Source of the DNA: Polysphondylium violaceum
Lineage: Eukaryota; Evosea; Eumycetozoa; Dictyosteliales; Dictyosteliaceae
Reading direction: 5' to 3'
NCBI GenBank assembly: GCA_000277445.1
Contig: AJWJ01000354.1
Span: 1-24,566 of the forward strand
Length of the DNA: 24,566 nt
Positions 10,301 through 19,261 of this stretch are shown here, in pieces; position 1 is the first letter of the stretch; each line of letters starts with the position of its first letter. Position numbers and translations under genes: made by a program. The notes beneath the pieces are model-generated. The model was not told the origin of the DNA, did no database searches, and was given only the letters and a program-made list of their open reading frames with translations.

Positions 10301-10517
10301 TGTCCAATTGAAACGATTCGTAAAACTCGACAATGTTTGGATGACGCAGTTGTGAAAGTACTTTTACCTCGTGTAGTGTGTCTAGCGTCTTTTCCTTTTC
10401 TTTTAAATAGATCTTCTTCATTACATATTTCTTTTTGTCTGTATTGTTTCGAACTAAAAACACTTCACCATAGGATCCATTTCCAATGGGCTTAATGATC
10501 TTGTATTTCTCCATCAT
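7364..10517 (-). CDS. NEK-like serine/threonine protein kinase with long low-complexity tail
   Basis: Predicted exons are 10517-10209, 10139-9634 and 9542-7364 (997 residues). The first intron (10140-10208) has GTAAGT and CAG ends, and joining gives E-D/Q-I-L-D-W-F, typical of NEK kinases. The kinase domain (about 5-265) has G-N-G-S-Y-G at 12-17, ATP-site K34, H-R-D with catalytic D128, and D-F-G at 146-148, so it should be active. The second intron (9543-9633) has a GTAAGT donor and several acceptors. The one chosen keeps the frame into a tail rich in Q, S, N and E that ends in a charged helical stretch. The start could also be the next ATG (10514). An upstream ATG at 10598 would only add a repeat-encoded His/Ile stretch. 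NEK kinases regulate mitosis, centrosomes or microtubules. Which member this is cannot be told. Confidence 0.82.
7980..9350 (-). repeat. Q, S and E homopolymer-coding tracts in the kinase tail
   Basis: CAA/CAG runs (Gln) lie near 8000-8150, 8490-8530 and 9280-9335. AGT/AGC runs (Ser) lie near 8750-8850, and GAA/GAG/GAC runs (Glu/Asp) near 8935-9050. They are in frame with the kinase tail. Apparent open frames on the plus strand here (Leu, Val or Phe-rich) are shadows of these repeats. Confidence 0.85.
9543..9633 (-). other. Second kinase intron with branch site and clustered acceptors
   Basis: The donor is GTAAGT from 9633 downward. A consensus TACTAAC branch site lies at 9577-9571 on the minus strand. 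Four AG acceptors follow, with exon starts at 9557, 9546, 9542 and 9512. Only the last two stay open into the tail. The first two meet a stop within a few codons. A GATC-type tetranucleotide repeat lies at about 9587-9604. Confidence 0.75.
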
Positions 10518-10640
10518 ATGTATGTGTATGTGTATATGTATATGTATATGTATATGTGTGTATGTGTGTCTGTGTGTGTATGTGAGAAATGTATACAAGA
10601 TCTATCTATGACAATAGATAGATAGAGAGATAAATAAATA
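10518..10640 (-). repeat. TGTATA/GATA-type microsatellites just upstream of the kinase start
   Basis: A TG/TATG/TATATG repeat runs from the kinase start codon to about 10580, followed by GATA and AATA repeats at 10610-10645. In frame with the kinase it reads as alternating His/Ile codons, which looks like untranslated repeat and not real protein. Confidence 0.75.
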
Positions 10641-12266
10641 AATAATGAATAAAGATTGATTGATGTGATTGTGATGATCTCTATTAGAGTGAAAGAAACA
10701 AAGAAAGAAAGAAAGAAAAACACTAGTGTGTATTCTGTGTGAGTGTGGTTTGTAAAAATTTAAAAAATGTATATCTATTTACAAATATGAACAAAATAAC
10801 AAGATATTCTAATAAAGCTGTATACAATAAAATAATGATGATATAGATATATAAGGTGTGTATTGAGGGTGTCTGTCTGTCTTCGTTTGTGTTGTCGGGA
10901 CTGTTACTACTGCTACTGCTACTACTGATACTATCTATCTATCTATCTATCTACTACAAGCCCTGTCGTCCTCACCTTTTCCTCTAATTGATTTAGTACA
11001 TATACATTTAATGAATATGGTTGGTGTTGAGGTCAAGAAGAGCGTGTGTGTGTTGTTGATGATTGATAGAGGGAAAACAAGGAGATGGAGAGAGGTCTCT
11101 TAAGAGTGAGTGGGTGAGCGGGGTGGGGTGAGGATTTTAAAATTTCAAAAAAAAAAACAGTGTGTATATATGATGAATGTAGTGTGTGTGTGATTTAATG
11201 ATTGATATTGATATAGGGGGGGAGGATATGTATTAATAATAATATCTAATGCAAGACTACTATACTTCTAATGGGCTGCCCTCTTTCCAAGATTGTCCTT
11301 TTTAGGAAGAAACGTAAATTGCAAAAATGATTCCAATTGATGGGCGGGGGAAGTGAGATTTTTTAGTTGAACGCGTTGTTGTGTTTGCACGACACAAAAG
11401 TAATGGGAGGGGTCTGAAAAATTAAAAAATAAAAAAAAATCTTTGAAAAAAAAATAAAAAAATAAATTAAGAAAAAATGCAAAAGATTTAGGTTATGGCA
11501 ATGAATGTAATCTAGTTTTCCAGGGGCTGTATAAAGGGTGAATGAAAAATATAGATTTTAATTGGTATCTATATGATTTGATTTGATGTTGGTGTGTTGT
11601 GTTGGAATCAAATAGTTTTAGCAAGAAAAATATAGAATATTAAATTATTATTATTTCCAGTTGGGAAAATAATAGGTAATATTTAATAATAATAATAATT
11701 AAATGATGAGAGAGGCAAGGGAGGGAGTGAGGGGTGGTTTAATCTATCTTTATCTTTATATCAATAAGTTGTTATTTATTGGTGTGTGAATGGTTTTGAA
11801 AAAAACAAGTGTAAGGGAGACAGAGCAAAACAAAAGGTAGATTCTGTGTACACTTAAACAGATAAAAATGTTTATTCTATTTTATTATTATTTTATTTAT
11901 TATTATTACTATTATTAATATTGATAAGTGTGTATATGTAATTTGTGGGGTGTGAGTGATGATGATGATGATGTTAATAATAATATAAAAATGGTAGTGT
12001 GAGTGGTGTGAATTTGTTTTTATTTATATATGTATTTAATAGGTGCTCTTCACTTTATATGTTCATTAAAATCAGATAAATAAACTCCACAACAACAATT
12101 GTGAACAAAAACTGTTTATTATTTATTTTTGATTGAGCCAAGTAAATTAAAAGGAGTGTGTTGTGGTGTGTGTTGGTAGTGGTGGTGCTGAAAGCAAATG
12201 ATAAATTGAATTGAATGTGTGTTTGTGTTTATTGTGTGTGCTAATTGTGTTATATCTATCATTCAC
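10641..12266. other. Long non-coding region between kinase and amine oxidase, G/T-rich on the plus strand
   Basis: No open frame with recognisable content is seen on either strand. The plus strand is markedly richer in G than C, with TGTG runs, poly-G at about 11214-11222 and G clusters around 11105-11135. Microsatellites include GAAA at 10690-10715 and CTAT at 10925-10953. A denser, less simple patch lies at 11265-11420. The region should hold the kinase promoter and leader near 10.5-11.2 kb and the amine-oxidase 3' end near 12.2 kb. The middle is unexplained. Confidence 0.6.
11379..11397. repeat. Small perfect hairpin in the non-coding region
   Basis: TTGTGT at 11379-11384 pairs with ACACAA at 11392-11397 around a 7-nt loop. 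It lies in the denser patch at 11265-11420. Function is unknown. Confidence 0.5.
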
Positions 12267-14501
12267 CTATAACTTTGAATCTCTAATTGAGGTCAAAGGA
12301 AGGTTCTCTTTAATTTCGTGATATGCCCTTAATCCAGTTTGTAAAGCACCGTTTATGGTAGATAATTCATATTGAGTAGCTGTAGCTTCACCTGCAAAGA
12401 AAATTTTTTTATCTACAAACTATTGTTGATAGGTTAATACACAGGGGAGATGAATGGGATGGGGTTGAGTATTTCATTATCGAGAATGGAGAATAGTTAG
12501 TACATACAAATCAAGTAAATAAAAGCAAGGTGTGGGGTGGGTAGGGTGTGTGGTGGTTTTGGGTTGGTGGTGGTGGTGGGGTGGTGTAGATATATTGTTT
12601 TTGATTTGATTGAAAAAGGTGATGGGGTTTGACAAAAAAAGAGAAAAAATAATTCAGTGCTGTTATGTTATATATCTTTCAAACAAAAACATACCCCCAA
12701 CATTATGATTGAATGGGCAAAAAAAGTGTGAAAGAACAACAACAAAAGAGTAAATTTGTAATATTTTGGAAAAAATGGGCTGCATGAGAGTGACTTTGAC
12801 AATTCACAAACGTGTGAGAGATTCTTTTCTTATTGCACATTCCTGTACATATAGATAGATATATGCTGTGTGTTATTTACTTATTACAGCAAACATAAAT
12901 GTATGCGATCACAATATCCTTTCCAAATAAAGTAGAACCACATCTCTAGTTTACCCTATTGAGCAGAGTATCCATTATACAACATATTTATATACATATA
13001 TGTATAATACATTTAACCAATAAATAGAGAAACAATATATTGTCTCTTTAATCGTGAGAGAAAAAATTAAATTCAAAATGCACTAGTGAAGTATCACTAG
13101 TGTTGATACAATCAATTCAATACCTCTCCCGATATAAAGAAATTTAAAAATGTGATGGGTGCAGTGGAGTGGTAGTGGAAGTGGAGTGGTGATAGTGTGT
13201 GTGAATGAAATGTACGAATTTTATATCTGTTAGATTAGTAAAAATACATATAAAAAACTTACTTCAGATAAAATTTGATTTGGACTTTCTTTATATTTAA
13301 ATGATGATGGAATAATGGATGGGAAAGAATAAGCACCACGGACAAAAGGATTTTTACACCAATCATAGACAATATGAGAGATAAAGCAATTTGTAGCGGG
13401 TGTCCAATCTTGTGAATTACCAAACATTGAGTCAAGTTGGTTGAGAAAAGCTTTAATTTGAGCGGCTGGTGAAAGTGAGGCAATTGATTTAGCTTGATCA
13501 CCAGTGATAAAGCCAGTGACAACAAACTCTGCTGGCTTTTGTTTATCCAATGGACGAAGGGGTGGACCGTCCATCCAAATTTGGGGTACAGGGCTATCAC
13601 CGCACAAAACCAATTGACAATCTTGTCTCCAAAACTTTTTGTTAAATTTAGCAATGATCTTCATACCAGCATCCATACCAATGACATTGATTGCATCGAG
13701 TTTACGTTGAGGAAGTGCAGGTACAAAGTTGATATCATTTTCTTTGAGAATAGTAAGAGGAACAGTAACCACGGCAGCTTTGGCAGTGATAGTTTTTCCA
13801 TTGTAGGATCTAACTGATACACCACCGCCGTCTCTGTAGTCTACAGACTTTGCACGCCAGTTTGTTTTGATCTCTAATCCATTGGCCAAAAAGTCGACCA
13901 AAGCCTTGGAAGATTGTTGGATTTTATAGTTTTTTAAAATGGCTTGAGGCTTTTCATCTTCACGAATGGCTTCACGAATGCCAATACGATCGAGATTGGT
14001 TCCCCATGTTTTTGAGTAGACTGCGTCAGCAAGACCCAATACACGGTAGGGAACACCCTTTTTAACGAGAAGTTCCAATAAATTCATCTCTCCAATTTGC
14101 TCTTGTGTCATGCCCTGTGTGTCCTCTTTCATCGATCCCAAGGCTTTAAACAACATTGACATGTCGTCGTCGACTTGATCTTGGGAAATTAATTTACGTT
14201 CTCTGCCGAGATAAAAAAAGGTGTTTTTAGAGTTTTGACTAAACAACTCCATACTAAATACCTCAAATATACCCCAATTGTTTTCTTTGGCCAATTGGTA
14301 ATATAAAGTGTCGCCACCATGTATCATTTCACCGCCCAATTCAATTGGCCATTGAGTGAAATCTACATCCTGTCTTGTTCTACCACCGATTCTTTGATCA
14401 GCTTCGACAACAACCACTTTGTATCCCTCTTTATTTAATTGATGTGCACAATATAAACCTGCTGCGCCTGAACCAATGACGATAATATCATATGATACCA
14501 T
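12267..14501 (-). CDS. Flavin-containing amine oxidase (monoamine/polyamine oxidase family)
   Basis: Predicted exons are 14501-13263 and 12419-12267 (463 residues), split by an 843-bp intron with a GTAAGT donor and ATAG acceptor, both in phase 0. The family oxidises primary or secondary amines with FAD, releasing aldehyde and hydrogen peroxide. The N-terminal dinucleotide-binding motif G-S-G-A-A-G is at residues 10-15, with the ribose-binding E-A-D about 20 residues later and then R-I-G-G-R-T. The second exon supplies the C-terminal FAD motif F-F-A-G-E-A-T (420-426) and the following helix. Without it the enzyme would lack part of its flavin site, which supports the exon join. No cysteine lies where monoamine oxidases bind flavin covalently, so flavin is probably non-covalent. 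The substrate is not predictable. It is transcribed away from the myosin gene. Confidence 0.87.
12529..12587 (+). repeat. G-rich tract (GGTGG/GGGG clusters)
   Basis: Runs of GGGG, GGG and many GGTGGT units lie within about 60 nt. At least one spacer exceeds 7 nt, so it does not meet the strict four-run quadruplex rule, but two-tier or long-loop forms are possible. On the transcript strand it is C-rich. Confidence 0.5.
13081..13102. repeat. Paired CACTAGTG palindromes
   Basis: CACTAGTG occurs at 13081-13088 and 13095-13102, with 14 nt between centres, inside the long amine-oxidase intron. A third copy is at 10721-10728, upstream of the kinase. The arrangement resembles tandem dimer-binding sites. 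No factor is known to me. Confidence 0.6.
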
Positions 14502-15426
14502 TATTATTACTATTATTTAATAACAAACAACAAAATTGAATGAAATTGAAAAAGGCGTGTTTTTTAAACAAAATCCTTTTTTGAAAAAATTTTAAAAAAA
14601 ATTAAAAAAAATCACAAATCCAAATCTAACAAACACACATCAGAAATCTTATCAATGAAATATCTCTATTTTCTCTCTTGTGTGTATTTATGTACATAAA
14701 TAATTCATCGTTGTAAAATCTATCAATAGTACACTACTTGCGATGGTGGTGAATAGATATTTTTGTTGAAAGGAAAAAAAGCGAGCATTGATCCTTTCCT
14801 AAAATATTTGAAAAAAAACATATGATAATTATTTTAAAGTTTTGGTTTTTTTCATCATTTTTCCACACACATTGGTTTTGGAGGGGGGTGCGCAAGTGCA
14901 AACATCATGTGATAAAAACTTTTTCATTATTATAAAAAAATCGAGAGAAAAAAAAGCCACACTGAAATTGGGATTATTTTTAGTGCAAAAAAAATATCAA
15001 AAAAAAATAAAAAATACAAAAAAATTATTATCATTTTTTTTTCAATCATACCCATCCAGCATCAATCCACAAACCATCCAGCTGCTTGTAGTTTATTTGA
15101 GGCATCATTGATCATTCATTCATTATCCACAGTTTGAACAAACCAACAACACAACGACATAAATTATTTTGGACTTGTTAGCTAACATTGTGTGTTTGTG
15201 TGTGTTTGATTATCATCTGCTGCGTTTGTGTGTATAAAATATTTTCCATTTTTTTTTTTCCAACCCAACAACAACACACTCATTTTGTATTTTTATATTT
15301 ATTAAAACCAAAAGATATATAATCAAATCTATATATCATTTTATATCCCTATTCCATCCAAACCTATTGTTGTATCATTTTAGTTTAGTGTAATTTTAAA
15401 TAATTACTCTTTTTATAATTTAAAAA
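14502..15426. promoter_or_regulatory. Divergent promoter region of amine oxidase and myosin I
   Basis: The 925-bp gap between two outward-facing starts is AT-rich with long A and T runs. Just before the myosin start the plus strand turns C/CA-rich (about 15040-15370), which suggests its leader. A GC-richer spot is at 14880-14900. No RNA gene or supported protein frame is seen. Confidence 0.6.
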
Positions 15427-18400
15427 ATGTCAAAGAAAGTTCAGGCTAAGCAAGGCACAGACGATCTTGTTATGCTTCCCAAGATCTCTGAAGAAGAAAT
15501 TGTTGAGAATTTGAAAAAGCGTTATATGAATGATTTTATTTATGTAAATATTTATTTAATAGTAACTCTTCAAATATTCTTTGAAATAGATAGATATTAA
15601 TTCAATCCAAATTATTTTATTTATCTCACTCAAAAATGAATAGACAAATATTGGTCCAGTATTAATTTCAGTAAATCCATTTAGAAATCTTGGAAATACT
15701 GGTGAAGAGTATATTGAAGCATATAGAGGTAAACATGCACAAGAAGTACCACCACATGTTTATCAATTGGCAGAGTCTGCCTACAGAGCAATGAAAAATG
15801 ATCAAGAGAATCAATGTGTCATTATCTCTGGTGAGTCTGGTGCCGGTAAAACAGAGGCTGCCAAGATGATTATGAATTATATTTCAGCAGTCAGTGGTGG
15901 TTCAGAAAAGGTAGAATATGTCAAACATGTAATTCTTGGATCCAATCCATTGTTGGAGGCTTTTGGTAATGCCAAGACATTGAGAAACAACAATTCCTCT
16001 AGATTTGGTAAATATTTTGAAATTCAATTCGATAAGGCCGGTGATCCTGTCGGTGGTAAGATTTACAACTACCTCTTGGAAAAGTCACGTGTCGTTTATC
16101 AATCACCCGACGAAAGAAATTTCCACATCTTTTATCAACTTTTGGCTGGTGCCTCTGCTCAAGAGAAACGTGATCTTGTGTTGGGCAAACCAGAAGACTA
16201 CTATTATCTCAATCAAAGTCAATGTTACACTGTCGATGGTGTCAACGATGCTGCTGATTACAAAGAAGTTCGTGAGGCTATGGACACCATTGGTATGACT
16301 GCTGACGAACAAAGCACAGTGATTCGTTTGGTTGCCTGCATTTTACACATTGGTAATATCTATTTCATCGAAGACGACAAAGGTAATGCCCAAGTATACG
16401 ATCCAAACGCTCTCCAATTGGCCGCCAGCATGTTGTGCATCGATGCCGCCACTCTCCAAAATGCCATTCTCTTCCGTGTTATCAACACTGGTGGTGCTGG
16501 TGGCTCTGGCAATCGTCGTTCCACATACAACGTACCACAAAATGTAGGTCAAGCCAACGGTGCTCGTGACGCCCTCGCCCGTACCATCTATGATCGTATG
16601 TTTACCTGGTTGGTCGAGCGTGTCAATCAAGCTCTCAGCTACTACAAATCACCATTCCAAAACGTCATTGGTATCCTCGATATCTTTGGTTTTGAGATCT
16701 TTCAACAAAACGGTTTTGAGCAATTTTGCATCAACTTTGTCAACGAAAAGCTCCAACAATTCTTTATCGAACTCACCCTCAAAGCCGAACAGGAAGAGTA
16801 CGTCAAGGAAGGTATTAAATGGGAACCAATTAAATATTTTAACAATCAAATCGTGTGTGATTTGATTGAAGGCAAACAACCACCCGGTATTTTCAGCTTG
16901 TTGGATGATATTTGTTCAACCCTCCACGCTCAATCAACTGGTACAGATCAAAAGTTCCTTGAAAAGATGGCTGGTATCTATGATGGCCATCTCCATTGGA
17001 GAAGTATGACAGGTGCTTTTGCAGTCAAACATTATGCCGGTGAGGTAACCTACGAGGCTGAAGGTTTCAGCGACAAAAACAAAGATACCCTCTTCTTTGA
17101 TCTTATCGAAGCCGTTCAAACAAGCAAACTCCCATTCCTCACTGCACTCTTTAACGAAGACACTGGTTCACTCCAAAAGAAGAGACCCACTACTGCTGGT
17201 TTCAAAATCAAAAACTCTGCTGGTGAACTCATGAAGACATTGGCTCAATGCACTCCACATTATATTCGTTGTATCAAACCAAACGAAACCAAAAAAGCAA
17301 AGGATTGGGAAAACTCTAGAGTCAAACATCAAGTCCAATATTTGGGTCTCTTGGAAAACGTTCGTGTACGTAGAGCTGGTTTTGCCTATCGTGCCCCATT
17401 TGAAAGATTCCTCAGACGTTACAAGAAGCTCTCAAGCAAGACTTGGGGTATCTGGGGTGAGTGGAAAGGCGACGCCAAAGAGGGTGCCAAGATCATCATT
17501 CAAGACCTCAACCTCGAGGCCGGCCAATGGCAAATGGGTGCATCCAAGATCTTTATCCGTCATCCAGAGACCGTTTTCCACTTGGAAGAAGCCCTCGATC
17601 GTAAAGACTATGACTGCACTGTTCGTATCCAAAAAGCTTTCCGTAACTGGAAGGCCAAGAAGCACTCACTCGAACAAAGAGCCCAGATTGCCCACATGTT
17701 TAAAGATAAAAAGGAGAGACAACGAAACTCTATCGAGAGAAAGTTCACCACCGATTACATGGACTTTGACAACCAATTTGGCATCCACGAAGCCATCCAA
17801 AACGCCCAAAAGAAAGAACGTCTTGTTTTTGCAGACACTGTAAACAAAATCGATCGTCGTGGTAAGGTTAAACCATGGGAATTGGTTGCCACCGACCAAG
17901 CCCTCTACATTGTCGAAAAGGCCATCAAAAAGAAAGTCCTCACACATACCCTTCTCCGTCGTGTGGGTATTCGTGATATCAGAGGTGTGTCCATCAGTAC
18001 ATTGTCTGATAACGTCATTGTTTTACATCTTCCAGAGTATGATCAAGTAATTGAAAACGATAAAAAAACAGAATTAATCATTGTCCTCGTAGAGAACTAC
18101 AAGGCTCTTGGTGGAGGCGCCCTCAATGTCCAATTTTCCGACAGAATCAACTATGCACTCAAAAAGGGTGAACAAAAGGAAATCAGCTTCTCAAAGAACG
18201 AACAATTCCCCACTGCCCAAATTAAAAAGGGTGGCAAAGGACTTGTCGTCAGTATTGCCTCTGGTCTCCCCAGCTCCACAGATTCAACTCCCAAAAACTA
18301 TAATCCAAACGCTGTCGCCACCAGCTCTCTCAAAGCCCCAGAAAAAGCTGCCGCCAAAAAATCTGCCGCTCGTGCTGCCCCAACTGCCAGCCAACTCACA

Positions 18401-18907
18401 CAAATGGCCGCCTCAACTGCCGGTGCTGGTGCTGGCCGTGGTGCTCCTCAACAACAACAACAGCAACAAAGAATGCCTCCACCCAACATGGGAGGTGGTG
18501 CTCCAATGGGCGCTGGTCGTGGTGCTCCTCAACAACAAGCTCAACCCCAACAACAAAGAATGCCACCACCCAACATGGGCGGCCAACCCGCCGCCACAGG
18601 TGCCCCCAGACAGCTCCCCAACCCCACCGGAGGCGCTCAGCCAGCCGGTCGTGGAGCCCCTATGGGCGCAGGCCGTGGTGCTCCAGCCTCTGGTGCCGGT
18701 CGTCCTCTTCCCCAAGTGGCCAAACCCGCCCCCGCTCCAGCCCGTCCCACCTGCAAAGCTCTCTATGACTACGAAGCCAGTAGCGGTGATGAATTGACAT
18801 TCTCTGAAGGCGACATCATCACAATCATTCAAAAAGACAATGGTGGCTGGTGGGAAGGTGAACTCAGAGGTAAAAGAGGTTGGATTCCAGCCAATTATGT
18901 TCAATAA
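15427..18907 (+). CDS. myoB: Long-tailed class I myosin heavy chain (MyoB-like)
   Basis: Predicted exons are 15427-15543 and 15644-18907 (1126 residues), with an intron bounded by GTAAAT and TAG in phase 0. Joining gives F-I-Y/T-N-I-G-P-V, the conserved myosin N terminus. The motor (about 1-690) has the P-loop G-E-S-G-A-G-K-T at 102-109, switch I N-x-x-S-S-R, and switch II D-I-F-G-F-E at 385-390. The TEDS-rule site is Ser332 in R-R-S-T-Y, a p21-activated-kinase-type site. Ser332 is the position I recall for D. discoideum MyoB, hence the symbol, but MyoD is very close. One IQ motif follows at about 699-712, then a basic membrane-binding TH1 (about 730-915), a Gly/Pro/Ala/Gln-rich TH2, and an SH3 domain ending at the last residue. 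Such myosins link actin to membranes in pseudopods and in macropinocytic and phagocytic cups. C-ending codons are frequent, as in highly expressed genes. Confidence 0.93.
18428..18583 (+). repeat. Internal duplication in the myosin TH2 tail
   Basis: Two diverged copies (about 18428-18496 and 18509-18583) each encode G-A-G-R-G-A-P, a Gln-rich spacer, then [10 protein letters not shown] partial third G-A-G-R-G-A-P follows near 18665-18690. TH2 regions of this type bind actin filaments independently of ATP. Confidence 0.75.
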
Positions 18908-19261
18908 TAAAAATGTGTTAATTATTTATAAATTTATAAATCTCTGTTTTCTTGTCCACATTTATTCACACTCTCATATTACATCCATGACACATCTTTG
19001 CCAAAAATGCATGATCTGGGCTAAAAAAAAGCGTGGGACATTGAAAAATCGAAAGAGTATTTTTTTTTTTTTTCTATTTTTTTTTTTATTAATTTTTCAA
19101 AAAAAAGGCACTGTTTGCAACACTTTTATCATATATAGTGTCTGTGGATATTTGGAGTGCAATAGCTTTATTTATTAATATATCTATATTATATCTATAG
19201 ATTTAGATTTAGTAAACAATTCAATAGCAACAAACACAACCATAGATAGATATAATATAAA
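18908..19261 (+). promoter_or_regulatory. Gap between myosin I and strumpellin
   Basis: This 354-bp region holds the myosin 3' end and the strumpellin promoter. T and A runs at 19058-19106 and a TATCTATA-type AT block at 19175-19215 lie before the strumpellin start. No gene is supported. Confidence 0.55.

Larger units (their letters stand above)
12420..13262 (-). other. 843-bp intron of the amine oxidase gene
   Basis: It is about ten times longer than the other introns here. The plus strand is G-rich, with a cluster of G runs at about 12529-12587, so the transcript strand is CCACC-rich. It also holds two copies of the palindrome CACTAGTG. No open frame or recognisable RNA gene is seen. Retention would end the protein 12 residues past the donor, before the second FAD motif. 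Confidence 0.75.

Noticed and set aside
11944-11951. CCCCACAA on the minus strand, near the consensus of the dictyostelid small-RNA upstream element
   Set aside because: The first base does not fit and no structured RNA candidate follows about 60 nt downstream.
12884-12892. TTACAGCAA, resembling the conserved end of Dictyostelium class I RNAs
   Set aside because: Only a partial match, with no convincing 5' partner stem and no upstream element at the right distance.
14842-15111. Plus-strand open frame of 89 codons upstream of myosin I
   Set aside because: It is Lys/Phe-rich with A/T runs, has no recognisable motif and lies in a probable promoter or leader.
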